DNA from: Pseudomonas sp. BBP2017
GTDB taxonomy: Bacteria; Pseudomonadota; Gammaproteobacteria; Pseudomonadales; Pseudomonadaceae
Direction: 5' to 3'
Assembly (NCBI RefSeq): GCF_003024385.1
Contig: NZ_PVZN01000018.1
Coordinates: 1-64,000 of the forward strand
Length of the DNA stretch: 64,000 bases
Every line of letters begins with the position of its first letter. The first letter of the stretch is position 1. Of the stretch, positions 7,875-20,225 are shown piece by piece. The position numbers and the translations under genes were made by a program. Under the pieces are notes generated by a model. That model ran no database searches. It had not been told where the DNA came from and was given only the letters and a program-made list of their open reading frames with translations.

Positions 7875-8771
7875 ATGAGTAGCCGCTGGGAAGGTATCGA
7901 CGAGTTTGTCGCAGTGGCCGAATCGGGCCAATTCACCGCTGCGGCCGAACGCCTGGGGGTTTCGTCTTCACATATCAGCCGCCAGATCGCCCGACTGGAA
8001 GACCGCCTGCAAACTCGCCTGCTTTACCGCAGCACGCGCAAAGTGACCTTGAGCGAAGCTGGACAGACGTTTCTGCAGCATTGCCAGCGTCTGCAGGATG
8101 GCCGGGAGGAAGCCTTGCGCGCCATGGGCGATCTCACCAGTGAGCCCAAAGGCTTGCTGCGCATGACCTGCGCGGTGGCCTATGGCGAGCGCTTCATCGT
8201 GCCGCTGGTGACGCGCTTCATGGCGCTGTACCCGCAACTGCGGGTCGATGTCGAACTGAGCAATCGCACCCTTGACCTGCTCCATGAAGGCATGGACCTG
8301 GCCATTCGCCTGGGCCGCCTTCAGGATTCGCGCCTGGTTGCAACGCGCCTGGCTCCGCGGCGCATGTACCTGTGCGCCTCGCCGGCATATCTGGAGCACT
8401 ACGGTCGACCGCACAGCGTGTCGGAACTGGCTCGGCACAATTGCCTGATCGGCAGCTCGGATATCTGGACGCTGCAGCAGGATGGTCGTGAGCAAGCTCT
8501 CAGGGTGCAAGGCAACTGGCGCTGCAACAGCGGCCAGGCGGTGCTGGATGCAGCACTGCAGGGCATGGGGTTGTGTCAGCTGCCAGACTATTACGTGCTT
8601 GAGCACTTGAAGACCGGGGCGCTGATTTCGTTGCTTGAAGCGCAGCAACCGCCCAACACAGCAGTGTGGGCGCTGTACCCGCAGCAACGGCATCTGTCAC
8701 CGAAGGTGCGCAAGCTGGTGGACTATTTGCGTGAGGGGTTGGCGCTGTTGCCTGAGTATCGCGCGGGCTGA
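7875..8771 (+). CDS. LysR-family transcriptional regulator
   Basis: A 298-residue LysR protein. The N-terminal winged helix-turn-helix (about 5-62) includes the recognition segment TAAAERLGVSSSHISRQIARLE. The C-terminal part (about 90-290) is the LysR substrate-binding fold with LLRMTCAVAYGERF and DLAIRLGRL. It is transcribed divergently from adhC-fghA with a palindrome between them, so it may control formaldehyde detoxification, but LysR proteins of this subgroup are common and the target is not shown by sequence. The ATG follows AGGGATA. Confidence 0.9.
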   Translation: MSSRWEGIDEFVAVAESGQFTAAAERLGVSSSHISRQIARLEDRLQTRLLYRSTRKVTLSEAGQTFLQHCQRLQDGREEALRAMGDLTSEPKGLLRMTCAVAYGERFIVPLVTRFMALYPQLRVDVELSNRTLDLLHEGMDLAIRLGRLQDSRLVATRLAPRRMYLCASPAYLEHYGRPHSVSELARHNCLIGSSDIWTLQQDGREQALRVQGNWRCNSGQAVLDAALQGMGLCQLPDYYVLEHLKTGALISLLEAQQPPNTAVWALYPQQRHLSPKVRKLVDYLREGLALLPEYRAG

Positions 8772-8796
8772 AAAAACTTCGCCGGCAATGCCGGCG
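8771..8796 (-). terminator. ispD terminator / short palindromic repeat
   Basis: The stem CGCCGGC-AAT-GCCGGCG (8780-8796) is followed on the minus strand by AAG and six Ts, directly downstream of ispD. The flanking CTACAGG resembles the short extragenic palindromes of the P. putida group, so a repeat may serve as the terminator. Confidence 0.65.
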
Positions 8797-8814
8797 CCTA
8801 CAGGCCCGCTGTAT

Positions 8815-9522
8815 TCAGCCGCGCTTGGCCCAGCGCTGACGCAGCCACTCCAGGTCTTCCGGCCGGGTCACCTTGATGTTGTCACTACGCCCCTCAATCA
8901 GGCGCGGCGCCTGCCCCGCCCACTCGATGGCCGAGGACTCATCGGTGATCACCACATCCGCCACCAGACTATCGGCCAGGGCCCGGTGCAATGTGCCCAG
9001 ACGAAACATCTGCGGGGTATAAGCCTGCCACACGGTACTGCGGTCAATGGTGGCGCTGACCCGCCCGTTGGCGTCGGCGCGCTTGAGGGTGTCGCGGGCC
9101 GGCACGGCCAACAGACCACCTACCGGATCGTCGGCAAGTTCGAACAGCAAACGGTCCAGGTCGCTGCGCGCCAGGTTCGGGCGGGCGGCATCGTGTACCA
9201 GCACCCAATCGCTGTCAGCCGCGCCCTGGGAATGCAGCAGCAGCAAGGCATTGAGCACCGAATCGGCGCGCTCCTGGCCACCGGCGGCACGCTGAATGCG
9301 TGGGTCACTGGCGCAGCGCAAGCCAGGCCAGTAAGGATCGTCAGCGGCAACGCTGACCACCACCCCTTTGACACAGGGATGGTCGAGAAAACAATCGAGG
9401 CTATGCTCGAGAAGGGTCTGCCCGCCCAATTGCAGGTACTGCTTGGGCCGGTCGGCAGCCATGCGGGCACCAACGCCCGCGGCGGGGATCACGGCCCAGA
9501 AGGCCGGCAAGGTCTGGTTCAT
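8815..9522 (-). CDS. ispD: 2-C-methyl-D-erythritol 4-phosphate cytidylyltransferase IspD
   Basis: A 235-residue nucleotidyltransferase that joins CTP to methylerythritol 4-phosphate in the MEP pathway. The N-terminal CTP-binding motif IPAAGVGARMAADRPKQYL and VLVHDAARPN (metal-binding Asp) are intact, as is the C-terminal ITDESSAIEWAG block. The ATG overlaps the ftsB stop as ATGA, indicating translational coupling in eno-ftsB-ispD. Confidence 0.96.
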   Translation of the reverse strand: MNQTLPAFWAVIPAAGVGARMAADRPKQYLQLGGQTLLEHSLDCFLDHPCVKGVVVSVAADDPYWPGLRCASDPRIQRAAGGQERADSVLNALLLLHSQGAADSDWVLVHDAARPNLARSDLDRLLFELADDPVGGLLAVPARDTLKRADANGRVSATIDRSTVWQAYTPQMFRLGTLHRALADSLVADVVITDESSAIEWAGQAPRLIEGRSDNIKVTRPEDLEWLRQRWAKRG

Positions 9523-9797
9523 TGGGCAAGCTGGTAGAGGGTTTCACCCTCCTTGACCATACCCAGTTCATGGCGAGCCCGTTCTTCGACGGTTTCCATA
9601 CCTTTTTTCAACTCCAGTACTTCAGCATCAAGCACACGGTTACGTTCCAGCAGACGCTCGTTTTCGGCGTGCTGGTCGGCAATCTGTTGCTTGAGTTCGG
9701 TGACATGGGCCAGGCTGCCATTGCCCACCCACAGGCGATACTGCAGGCCACCAAGCAGCAGGAGCAGAACGAGGAACAACCAATAGGGACTGCGCAT
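9519..9797 (-). CDS. ftsB: Cell division protein FtsB
   Basis: A 92-residue bitopic membrane protein of the FtsB/DivIC family. A transmembrane helix (about residues 4-20, YWLFLVLLLLLGGLQY) is followed by a predicted coiled coil (about 28-70) rich in Leu/Glu/Lys. It bridges FtsQ and FtsL and helps activate septal peptidoglycan synthesis. I chose the ATG at 9797 (MRSPYWLF); a longer frame to 9896 adds a basic, unconserved-looking extension. It lies between eno and ispD, the usual gammaproteobacterial context. Confidence 0.93.
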   Translation of the reverse strand: MRSPYWLFLVLLLLLGGLQYRLWVGNGSLAHVTELKQQIADQHAENERLLERNRVLDAEVLELKKGMETVEERARHELGMVKEGETLYQLAQ

Positions 9798-9849
9798 CAG
9801 GGTATCCAGTGGAAAAAGACCGCCACCTCTGCAGGGCACTGATGGCACG

Positions 9850-9926
9850 AAGCCTGGCCGAAGCCAGGCTTTGTGCACACAGACCTGCCGCAACAAGTTG
9901 CTGAACTGTCAGTATGACTGTTCAGC
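9850..9926. repeat. Two stem-loops in the eno-ftsB gap
   Basis: AAGCCTGG/CCAGGCTT (9850-9871) and an 11-of-12 paired inverted repeat GCTGAACTGTCA/TGACTGTTCAGC (9900-9926) lie downstream of eno. Neither is followed by a T-run in the minus direction, so they are more likely RNA-stabilising or processing structures than strong terminators. Confidence 0.4.
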
Positions 9927-9960
9927 GAACCTTGGTTGCTGTCTTTTTACCATCTCTTGC

Positions 9961-11250
9961 TTAGCCGCGAAACTCGGCACGACCACGGTACACAGCCTTG
10001 CTGCCCAGTTGCTCTTCGATACGCAGCAGCTGGTTGTACTTGGAGACGCGGTCGGAACGGCACAGCGAACCAGTCTTGATCTGGCCGGCAGCGGTACCCA
10101 CGGCCAGGTCGGCAATGGTCGAATCTTCGGTTTCGCCCGAACGGTGCGAGATCACTGCGGTGTAACCGGCAGCCTTGGCCATCTGGATGGCTTCCAGGGT
10201 TTCGGTCAGCGAGCCGATCTGGTTGAACTTGATCAGGATCGAGTTGCCGATCTGCTTGTCGATGCCTTCCTTGAGGATCTTGGTGTTGGTCACGAACAGG
10301 TCGTCACCAACCAGTTGCACCTTGGCACCGATCTTGTCAGTGAGGATCTTCCAGCCAGCCCAGTCGGACTCGTCCAGACCGTCTTCGATCGAGATGATCG
10401 GGAAACGCTCGGTCAGGCCTTTCAGGTACTCGGCAAAACCTTCAGCGTCGAACGACTTGCCTTCGCCAGACAGGTTGTACTTGCCGTCTTCGTAGAATTC
10501 GCTGGCCGCGCAGTCCAGGGCCAGAGTCACGTCGGTGCCCAGCTTGTAGCCGGCGTTGGCCACAGCTTCAGCGATGGCGCCCAGGGCGTCTTCGTTGGAA
10601 GCCAGGTTAGGCGCGAAACCGCCTTCATCACCTACAGCGGTGTTCAGGCCACGGGCCTTGAGCACAGCTTTGAGGTGATGGAAAATTTCGGTGCCCATAC
10701 GCAGACCGTCAGAGAAGGTCTTGGCGCCAACCGGCTGAACCATGAACTCCTGGATATCGACGTTGTTATCGGCGTGCTCGCCACCGTTGATGATGTTCAT
10801 CATCGGCACTGGCATCGAGTACTGGCCTGGGGTGCCGTTGAGGTTGGCGATGTGCGCGTACAGCGGCAGGTCCTGATCCTGGGCAGCGGCTTTGGCAGCA
10901 GCCAGGGATACAGCCAGAATGGCGTTGGCGCCCAGCTTGGCCTTGTTCTCGGTACCGTCCAGGTCGATCATGGCGCGGTCGAGAGCTTTCTGGTCAACCG
11001 GGTCTTTGCCCAGCAGCAGATCGCGGATCGGGCCGTTGATGTTGGCGACAGCCTTCAGTACGCCCTTGCCCATGTAACGGCTCTTGTCGCCATCACGCAG
11101 CTCCAGCGCTTCGCGCGAGCCAGTGGAAGCACCGGACGGCGCGCAGGCGCTACCGATGATGCCGTTGTCGAGCAGTACGTCCGCTTCTACGGTAGGGTTA
11201 CCACGCGAATCGAGAACTTCACGACCTTTGATGTCGACGATTTTTGCCAT
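9961..11250 (-). CDS. eno: Enolase
   Basis: A 429-residue glycolytic enzyme interconverting 2-phosphoglycerate and phosphoenolpyruvate, also a degradosome partner in many gammaproteobacteria. The signature LIKFNQIGSLTET (catalytic Lys) and SHRSGETED are present, and the N-terminal ARE(V)LDSRGNPT block appears as GREVLDSRGNPTVEAD. I chose the ATG at 11250 (MAKIVDIKG), preceded by GGAGTG; the four upstream residues are not conserved. kdsA lies upstream across a 154-bp gap with a weak hairpin. Confidence 0.97.
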   Translation of the reverse strand: MAKIVDIKGREVLDSRGNPTVEADVLLDNGIIGSACAPSGASTGSREALELRDGDKSRYMGKGVLKAVANINGPIRDLLLGKDPVDQKALDRAMIDLDGTENKAKLGANAILAVSLAAAKAAAQDQDLPLYAHIANLNGTPGQYSMPVPMMNIINGGEHADNNVDIQEFMVQPVGAKTFSDGLRMGTEIFHHLKAVLKARGLNTAVGDEGGFAPNLASNEDALGAIAEAVANAGYKLGTDVTLALDCAASEFYEDGKYNLSGEGKSFDAEGFAEYLKGLTERFPIISIEDGLDESDWAGWKILTDKIGAKVQLVGDDLFVTNTKILKEGIDKQIGNSILIKFNQIGSLTETLEAIQMAKAAGYTAVISHRSGETEDSTIADLAVGTAAGQIKTGSLCRSDRVSKYNQLLRIEEQLGSKAVYRGRAEFRG

Positions 11251-11346
11251 TGTTGTAAGCACTCCAGAATTGACGAAAACAACGCAGCTGAGAAAAATCT
11301 TTGCCGCTCGCCGGGCAGTTTGAAACAGGCAGGCCTGGCGAAAGCA

Positions 11347-11372
11347 AACCCCTGACCCGAGGGTCAGAGGTT
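11347..11372 (-). terminator. Possible weak terminator between kdsA and eno
   Basis: The inverted repeat AACCTCTGACCC / GGGTCAGGGGTT on the minus strand lies 3' of kdsA, followed by TGCTTTCG rather than a solid T-run. It may attenuate rather than end transcription. Confidence 0.45.
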
Positions 11373-11404
11373 GAACGGGGGGTACTTTACCGGAGAATTG
11401 AGGA

Positions 11405-12250
11405 TTACGCGGTTTCTACCGTCGGAAAACTCTTCACCAGATCGTCCAGTTGCTTGAGCTGGGCCAGGAATGGCTCCAGTTTGTCCAGGCGCAGGGCACA
11501 CGGACCGTCACACTTGGCGTTGTCCGGGTCCGGGTGGGCTTCGAGGAAAAGCCCGGCCAGGCCCTGGCTCAGACCGGCCTTGGCCAGGTCGGTGACCTGG
11601 GCACGACGGCCGCCAGCGGAATCGGCGCGACCACCCGGCATCTGCAGGGAATGGGTCACGTCGAAGAACACCGGGTACTCGAACTGCTTCATGATGCCGA
11701 AGCCGAGCATGTCCACCACCAGGTTGTTGTAGCCGAAGCTCGAACCACGCTCGCAGAGGATCAATTGATCGTTACCGGCTTCTTCACACTTGGTCAGGAT
11801 GTGTTTCATTTCCTGAGGCGCGAGGAACTGGGCCTTCTTGATGTTGATCACCGCGCCGGTCTTGGCCATGGCCACCACCAGGTCGGTCTGGCGCGACAGG
11901 AAGGCCGGCAACTGGATGATGTCACAAACCTCTGCCACGGCTTGCGCCTGGTGTGGTTCGTGAACATCGGTGATCAGCGGAACATTGAAGGTGCGCTTGA
12001 TCTCTTCGAAGATCTTCATCCCCTCTTCCAGGCCAGGGCCACGGTAGGAGTTGATCGACGAACGGTTGGCTTTGTCGAAGCTGGCCTTGAACACGTAAGG
12101 GATACCGAGCTTCTCGGTAACCCGCACGTACTCTTCGCAGACCTTCATGGCCAGGTCACGGGACTCCAGCACGTTCATGCCGCCGAACAGGACGAACGGC
12201 TTGTCGTTGGCGATCTCGATGTTACCGACGCGAATGATCTTCTGGGTCAT
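11405..12250 (-). CDS. kdsA: 3-deoxy-8-phosphooctulonate synthase (KDO-8-P synthase)
   Basis: A 281-residue class I DAHP-synthase-like TIM barrel condensing phosphoenolpyruvate with arabinose 5-phosphate to give KDO-8-P for lipopolysaccharide inner core. Conserved blocks FKASFDKANRSS, PLITDVHEP and FLSRQTDLV are intact. It starts 2 bp after the pyrG stop, and pyrG-kdsA-eno is a widespread gammaproteobacterial order. Confidence 0.96.
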   Translation of the reverse strand: MTQKIIRVGNIEIANDKPFVLFGGMNVLESRDLAMKVCEEYVRVTEKLGIPYVFKASFDKANRSSINSYRGPGLEEGMKIFEEIKRTFNVPLITDVHEPHQAQAVAEVCDIIQLPAFLSRQTDLVVAMAKTGAVINIKKAQFLAPQEMKHILTKCEEAGNDQLILCERGSSFGYNNLVVDMLGFGIMKQFEYPVFFDVTHSLQMPGGRADSAGGRRAQVTDLAKAGLSQGLAGLFLEAHPDPDNAKCDGPCALRLDKLEPFLAQLKQLDDLVKSFPTVETA

Positions 12251-12252
12251 GA

Positions 12253-13881
12253 TCAGGCCTTGTTCTTTTGAGCCAGTGCCGCCTTGACGAAACCGCTGAA
12301 CAGCGGATGACCGTCACGCGGGGTCGAGGTGAACTCAGGGTGGAACTGGCAAGCGACGAACCACGGATGATCCTGGGCTTCGACCACTTCGACCAACGCG
12401 CCGTCACCGGAACGACCGGAAACCTTGAGGCCGGCTTCCATCAGTTGTGGCAGCAGCTTGTTGTTCACTTCGTAGCGATGACGATGACGCTCGACGATCA
12501 CATCCTTGGCGTAGCAGTCATGGACCTTGGAGCCGCTTTCCAGCTGACACTCCTGGGCGCCCAGACGCATGGTGCCGCCCAGATCGGAGGCTTCGGTACG
12601 GGTTTCAACCGCGCCGGTGGCGTCTTCCCACTCGGTGATCAGGCCGACAACCGGGTGAGCGCTGTTGCGATCGAACTCGGTGGAGTTGGCATCTTTCCAG
12701 CCCATGACGTTACGGGCGAACTCAATGACCGCGACCTGCATGCCCAGGCAGATACCCAGGTACGGCACCTTGTTCTCACGAGCGTACTGCACGGCCGTGA
12801 TCTTGCCTTCGACACCGCGCAGACCGAAGCCGCCCGGTACCAGGATGGCATCAGCGCCTTCGAGCAGGCTGGTGCCCTGGTTCTCGATGTCTTCGGAATC
12901 GATGTAACGCAGGTTGACCTTGGTGCGGTTCTGGATGCCGGCATGGCTCATCGCTTCGATCAGCGACTTGTAGGCGTCCAGCAGCTCCATGTACTTGCCG
13001 ACCATGGCGATGGTCACTTCGTGCTCTGGATTGAGCTTGGCATCGACGACCTTTTCCCACTCGGACAGGTCAGCGCCATTGCACTGCAGGCCAAAGCGCT
13101 CGACGACGAAGTCATCCAGACCCTGGGCGTGCAGCACGGCCGGGATCTTGTAGATGGTGTCGACGTCTTCCAGGGAGATCACCGCACGCTCTTCAACGTT
13201 GGTGAACAGGGCGATCTTGCGACGCGAGGAGACATCGACCGGATGGTCGGAGCGGCAGATCAGCACGTCAGGCTGCAGGCCGATGGAGCGCAGTTCCTTG
13301 ACCGAGTGCTGGGTCGGCTTGGTCTTGGTCTCGCCAGCGGTGGCGATGTACGGCACCAGGGTCAGGTGCATCAGCATGGCGCGCTTGGAGCCCACTTCGA
13401 CGCGCAGTTGACGGATCGCCTCGAGGAACGGTTGCGACTCGATGTCACCCACGGTACCGCCGATTTCCACCAGGGCCACGTCGGCATCGCCAGCACCCTT
13501 GATGATGCGGCGCTTGATTTCGTCGGTGATGTGCGGAATGACCTGGATGGTCGCGCCCAGGTAATCACCACGGCGCTCTTTGCGCAGCACGTGCTCGTAG
13601 ATACGGCCGGTGGTGAAGTTGTTGTTCTGGGTCATGGTCGTGCGGATGAACCGCTCGTAGTGGCCCAGGTCCAGGTCGGTTTCGGCGCCGTCGTGGGTGA
13701 CGAACACTTCACCGTGCTGGAACGGGCTCATGGTGCCCGGGTCGACGTTGATGTACGGGTCCAGCTTGAGCATGGTGACCTTGAGCCCCCGCGCCTCCAG
13801 GATGGCCGCCAATGAAGCCGAGGCAATGCCTTTCCCCAATGAAGAAACAACACCGCCCGTGACGAATATGTAGCGCGTCAT
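12253..13881 (-). CDS. pyrG: CTP synthase
   Basis: A 542-residue two-domain enzyme aminating UTP to CTP. The N-terminal amidoligase (about 1-265) opens with FVTGGVVSSLGKGI (ATP loop). The C-terminal class I glutamine amidotransferase (about 300-540) has the oxyanion motif VPGGFGLRG and the nucleophile in GICLGMQ (about Cys379). Its promoter appears to lie about 255 bp upstream, in the end of tilS, leaving a leader of about 245 nt. Confidence 0.97.
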   Translation of the reverse strand: MTRYIFVTGGVVSSLGKGIASASLAAILEARGLKVTMLKLDPYINVDPGTMSPFQHGEVFVTHDGAETDLDLGHYERFIRTTMTQNNNFTTGRIYEHVLRKERRGDYLGATIQVIPHITDEIKRRIIKGAGDADVALVEIGGTVGDIESQPFLEAIRQLRVEVGSKRAMLMHLTLVPYIATAGETKTKPTQHSVKELRSIGLQPDVLICRSDHPVDVSSRRKIALFTNVEERAVISLEDVDTIYKIPAVLHAQGLDDFVVERFGLQCNGADLSEWEKVVDAKLNPEHEVTIAMVGKYMELLDAYKSLIEAMSHAGIQNRTKVNLRYIDSEDIENQGTSLLEGADAILVPGGFGLRGVEGKITAVQYARENKVPYLGICLGMQVAVIEFARNVMGWKDANSTEFDRNSAHPVVGLITEWEDATGAVETRTEASDLGGTMRLGAQECQLESGSKVHDCYAKDVIVERHRHRYEVNNKLLPQLMEAGLKVSGRSGDGALVEVVEAQDHPWFVACQFHPEFTSTPRDGHPLFSGFVKAALAQKNKA

Positions 13882-14132
13882 GAAAAACCCTAGAAGTCTG
13901 CGTTAAAGCGGTCAGTGCCGCCGGGGAAAGCGAAGGAAGGCCGAAGCCCCCGATCACCTGCGTCAATCACAGTGCATCTTAAAAAACTGCCGCGTCTGAA
14001 CACACCGGGGGTTGAAAACCCGGTTAGGAGCTCGCTAAACATTTTTAGAATCGCCCAGCAAAAAACTGCTTGGTAATCGGCAACTGCTGTGATTTCGGGG
14101 AAGCCACAGAAGTTGTATCAAGAAGGGAGCGT

Positions 14133-14161
14133 AGTCTACCGGAATGTGCCTTTCATCTCAA
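14133..14161 (-). promoter_or_regulatory. Sigma-70 promoter candidate for pyrG
   Basis: On the minus strand TTGAGA (14156-14161) and TAGACT (14133-14138) are separated by exactly 17 bp. The -35 overlaps the last codons of tilS. A start near 14126 would give pyrG a leader of roughly 245 nt. Confidence 0.6.
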
Positions 14162-15445
14162 ACCTTGCACGCTCGTCGGTACACACCAGTGTAATTGCCA
14201 GTCGCCCTGGCTCAGTTGCGGCAGGTTGGCCACGGCCAGCAGCTGCTCGTCGCGATAGAGCAACGGCAGGCGGCAACGGACGAACGCCGGCACCTGCAAC
14301 TCGTTGAGCAGGCGCTTGAGGTCACGGCGGCCGCGCCCGGCAATCTGCAGGCTTTCACCGCCTTGGCGGTAAGCGATGCGCAATGGCCCCTGCGGCATCA
14401 TGCCGCTCAACTGCAGGCGGCCATTGTGTGGCAAGGTCAGGCTTTGCGCCGGATCGTCCCAGTTCTGCCCCACCGGGGCCTTGAGCCAGTCGTCGGCCAG
14501 CCACCAGATACGCTCGTTGGCATGCTGCAGCTCACCGTCGGTCAGACGCCAGCATGGCCGTCCGTCGCCTGATGCATCGCGCAGGTCCTCCCATCCGCAC
14601 CAGTGGCGCGTGTCCGGAAGACGCGTGCGTTGCGCTAACCAGTACTGCAAAGCATTGCGCTGGCGCGCCGGAGACAACGCACGCAGTGCCGCCAGGTCCA
14701 ATGAGGCCAGAGGCAGCCAATCGAAACCGCTCGGTGTCGACGCCTGGGCCAGGTCCTGAACCGCCAGCTCATCCAGCAAGCCTTGGGCTTCGCTCAGGTG
14801 CTCGGCAGTACGCGCCAGATTCTGTGCCGCTTGCGGCCAACGTTGGCGCAACACCGGGATTACCGCGTGACGCAAATAGTTACGGGAATACTGCGTGTCG
14901 CCATTGGAAGGATCTTCGACCCACGCCAGCTGTTGCGCATGGGCGTAGTGCTCCAGCGCCTCTCGCGATACATCGAGCAAAGGCCGCAACAGCAGCCCCT
15001 GCCCCAGTGCACGCTGCGCAGGCATGGCAGTCAGGCCGCGCACACCAGCCCCGCGCAACAGCCGAAACAGCAGGGTCTCAGCCTGGTCTTCGCGGTGCTG
15101 TCCGGTCAACAGCACTTCGCCGGGACGCAGAGCCTCAGCGAAGGCTGCATAACGCGCGTTACGGGCGCCTTGCTCGAGACTGGCACCGGGGGCGACCTTG
15201 ATGTGAATGATCTGCAACTTGACGCCAAGATCGTCACACAGGCGCTGGCAATGGGCGGGCCAGGCGTCAGCCGCAGCTTGCAGGCCGTGGTGGATGTGGA
15301 TGGCGCGAATGGGGGGTAGCGGATGTTGGCGGGACAGACTGACCAGCCGATGCAGGAGGACAGTGGAGTCGAGACCGCCGGAGAGGGCAACGCACCAAGA
15401 CGGAACGGTTAGCCAGGGAGAAAGCTTGCGATGCAAATCAATCAT
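14153..15445 (-). CDS. tilS: tRNA(Ile)-lysidine synthetase TilS
   Basis: A 430-residue N-type PP-loop ATPase that attaches lysine to C34 of tRNA-Ile(CAU), switching it to read AUA; essential in most bacteria. The ATP-binding SGGLDS motif lies at about 22-27 (CVALSGGLDSTVLLHRL). The middle GQHREDQAETLLFRLLRGAG block and the C-terminal substrate-binding domain (about 355-425) are both present, so it is full length. It lies downstream of accA, with a perfect inverted-repeat pair between them. Confidence 0.95.
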   Translation of the reverse strand: MIDLHRKLSPWLTVPSWCVALSGGLDSTVLLHRLVSLSRQHPLPPIRAIHIHHGLQAAADAWPAHCQRLCDDLGVKLQIIHIKVAPGASLEQGARNARYAAFAEALRPGEVLLTGQHREDQAETLLFRLLRGAGVRGLTAMPAQRALGQGLLLRPLLDVSREALEHYAHAQQLAWVEDPSNGDTQYSRNYLRHAVIPVLRQRWPQAAQNLARTAEHLSEAQGLLDELAVQDLAQASTPSGFDWLPLASLDLAALRALSPARQRNALQYWLAQRTRLPDTRHWCGWEDLRDASGDGRPCWRLTDGELQHANERIWWLADDWLKAPVGQNWDDPAQSLTLPHNGRLQLSGMMPQGPLRIAYRQGGESLQIAGRGRRDLKRLLNELQVPAFVRCRLPLLYRDEQLLAVANLPQLSQGDWQLHWCVPTSVQGLR

Positions 15446-15468
15446 CGGTGTGGACCTGGTTGCGAATC

Positions 15469-15526
15469 GCGGGTCAAGCCCGCTCCCACAGGTTGTGTGA
15501 AGCCTGTGGGAGCGGGCTTGACCCGC
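15469..15526. repeat. REP doublet (REPIN) between accA and tilS
   Basis: GCGGGTCAAGCCCGCTCCCACAGG-type sequence (15469-15492) is followed by its perfect 24-bp reverse complement (15503-15526) with a 10-bp centre. Two inverted REPs at this spacing form a REPIN, the unit thought to be mobilised by RAYT transposases in pseudomonads. The resulting RNA would fold into a very stable hairpin between co-directional accA and tilS. Confidence 0.85.
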
Positions 15527-15549
15527 AACTGGAGCACCGATGCGTCAGA

Positions 15550-16497
15550 TCAGAGCCCGTAGCTCATCAGACGGTCATAACGGCGCTTGAGCAACGCATC
15601 GTTGTCGAACTTCTTGAGCATGTCCAGCTGTTCGATCAGCTCGCCACGGATGGTTGCCGACATTTTCGCCGGGTCGCGGTGAGCGCCGCCCAGCGGTTCG
15701 GCGATTACCTTGTCAACAATGCCCAGGCCCTTGAGGCGCTCGGCGGTGATGCCCATGGCTTCGGCTGCATCGGAGGCCTTCTCGGCGGTCTTCCACAGAA
15801 TCGAGGCGCAGCCTTCCGGCGAGATCACCGAGTAGGTGGAGTACTGCAGCATGTTCAGCTGATCGCAGACGCCGATGGCCAGCGCACCACCAGAACCACC
15901 TTCACCGATAACGGTAGCGATGATCGGGGTCTTCAAGCGAGCCATGACCCGCAGGTTCCAGGCAATTGCCTCACTCTGGTTGCGCTCTTCGGCGTCGATG
16001 CCCGGGTAGGCACCCGGGGTGTCGATGAAAGTCAGGATCGGCATCTTGAAGCGTTCGGCCATTTCCATCAGGCGGCACGCTTTGCGATAGCCTTCCGGAC
16101 GCGGCATACCGAAGTTGCGGCGCACCTTCTCACGCACTTCGCGGCCTTTCTGATGACCGATGACCATCACTGGCTTGTCGTCCAGACGGGCGATACCGCC
16201 GACAATCGCGGCGTCGTCGGCAAAGTGGCGGTCGCCGTGCAGTTCGTCGAACTCGGTGAACAGGTGATCGATGTAGTCCAGGGTGTACGGACGACGTGGG
16301 TGACGCGCCAGACGGGCAATCTGCCAGCTGGTCAGATTGCCGAAAATGCTTTCGGTCAGAGTGCTGCTCTTGTCTTGCAGACGGGCGATTTCATCGCCGA
16401 TGTTCAGCGAGTTGTCATTGCCGACCAGGCGCAGCTCTTCGATCTTGGCTTGCAGGTCAGCAATCGGCTGTTCGAAATCCAGAAAATTCGGGTTCAT
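15550..16497 (-). CDS. accA: Acetyl-CoA carboxylase carboxyltransferase subunit alpha
   Basis: A 315-residue subunit that, with AccD, transfers carboxyl from biotin to acetyl-CoA at the first step of fatty acid synthesis. The crotonase-fold block LTFIDTPGAYPGIDAEERNQ and GEGGSGGALAIGVCD (oxyanion and CoA site) are intact. I chose the ATG at 16497 (MNPNFLDFEQ) because GACGGA sits five bases upstream; an ATG two codons earlier is also in frame. It lies 98 bp downstream of dnaE, a conserved adjacency. Confidence 0.96.
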   Translation of the reverse strand: MNPNFLDFEQPIADLQAKIEELRLVGNDNSLNIGDEIARLQDKSSTLTESIFGNLTSWQIARLARHPRRPYTLDYIDHLFTEFDELHGDRHFADDAAIVGGIARLDDKPVMVIGHQKGREVREKVRRNFGMPRPEGYRKACRLMEMAERFKMPILTFIDTPGAYPGIDAEERNQSEAIAWNLRVMARLKTPIIATVIGEGGSGGALAIGVCDQLNMLQYSTYSVISPEGCASILWKTAEKASDAAEAMGITAERLKGLGIVDKVIAEPLGGAHRDPAKMSATIRGELIEQLDMLKKFDNDALLKRRYDRLMSYGL

Positions 16498-16595
16498 AGG
16501 CATCCGTCTAGGGTCTACGGCCAGGCGGCCGGCCGGTTGATCCGTTTGGCGCCCTACCTTAAGGGATCAGGCGCATTCAGGTCGAGATTAAAAAT

Positions 16596-20117
<3,522 letters not shown>

Positions 20118-20144
20118 GATGATCCTATAGCAGCACAAAACAAC

Positions 20145-20168
20145 AAGGCCCGGATTGTACCGGGCCTT
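20145..20168 (-). terminator. Terminator/attenuator between rnhB and dnaE
   Basis: The inverted repeat AAGGCCCGG/CCGGGCCTT is followed on the minus strand by GTTGTTTTG, a broken T-tract, so it would at least partly separate dnaE from the lpx operon. Confidence 0.6.
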
Positions 20169-20225
20169 GATCAAAACATCAGCCAGCGCAGGTCGATCCT
20201 GACTACTGACACTTGCCCGAGACTA

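Noticed and set aside
9850..9871. Stem-loop after eno as an intrinsic terminator
   Set aside because: No T-run follows in the direction of eno transcription; kept only as a stem-loop.
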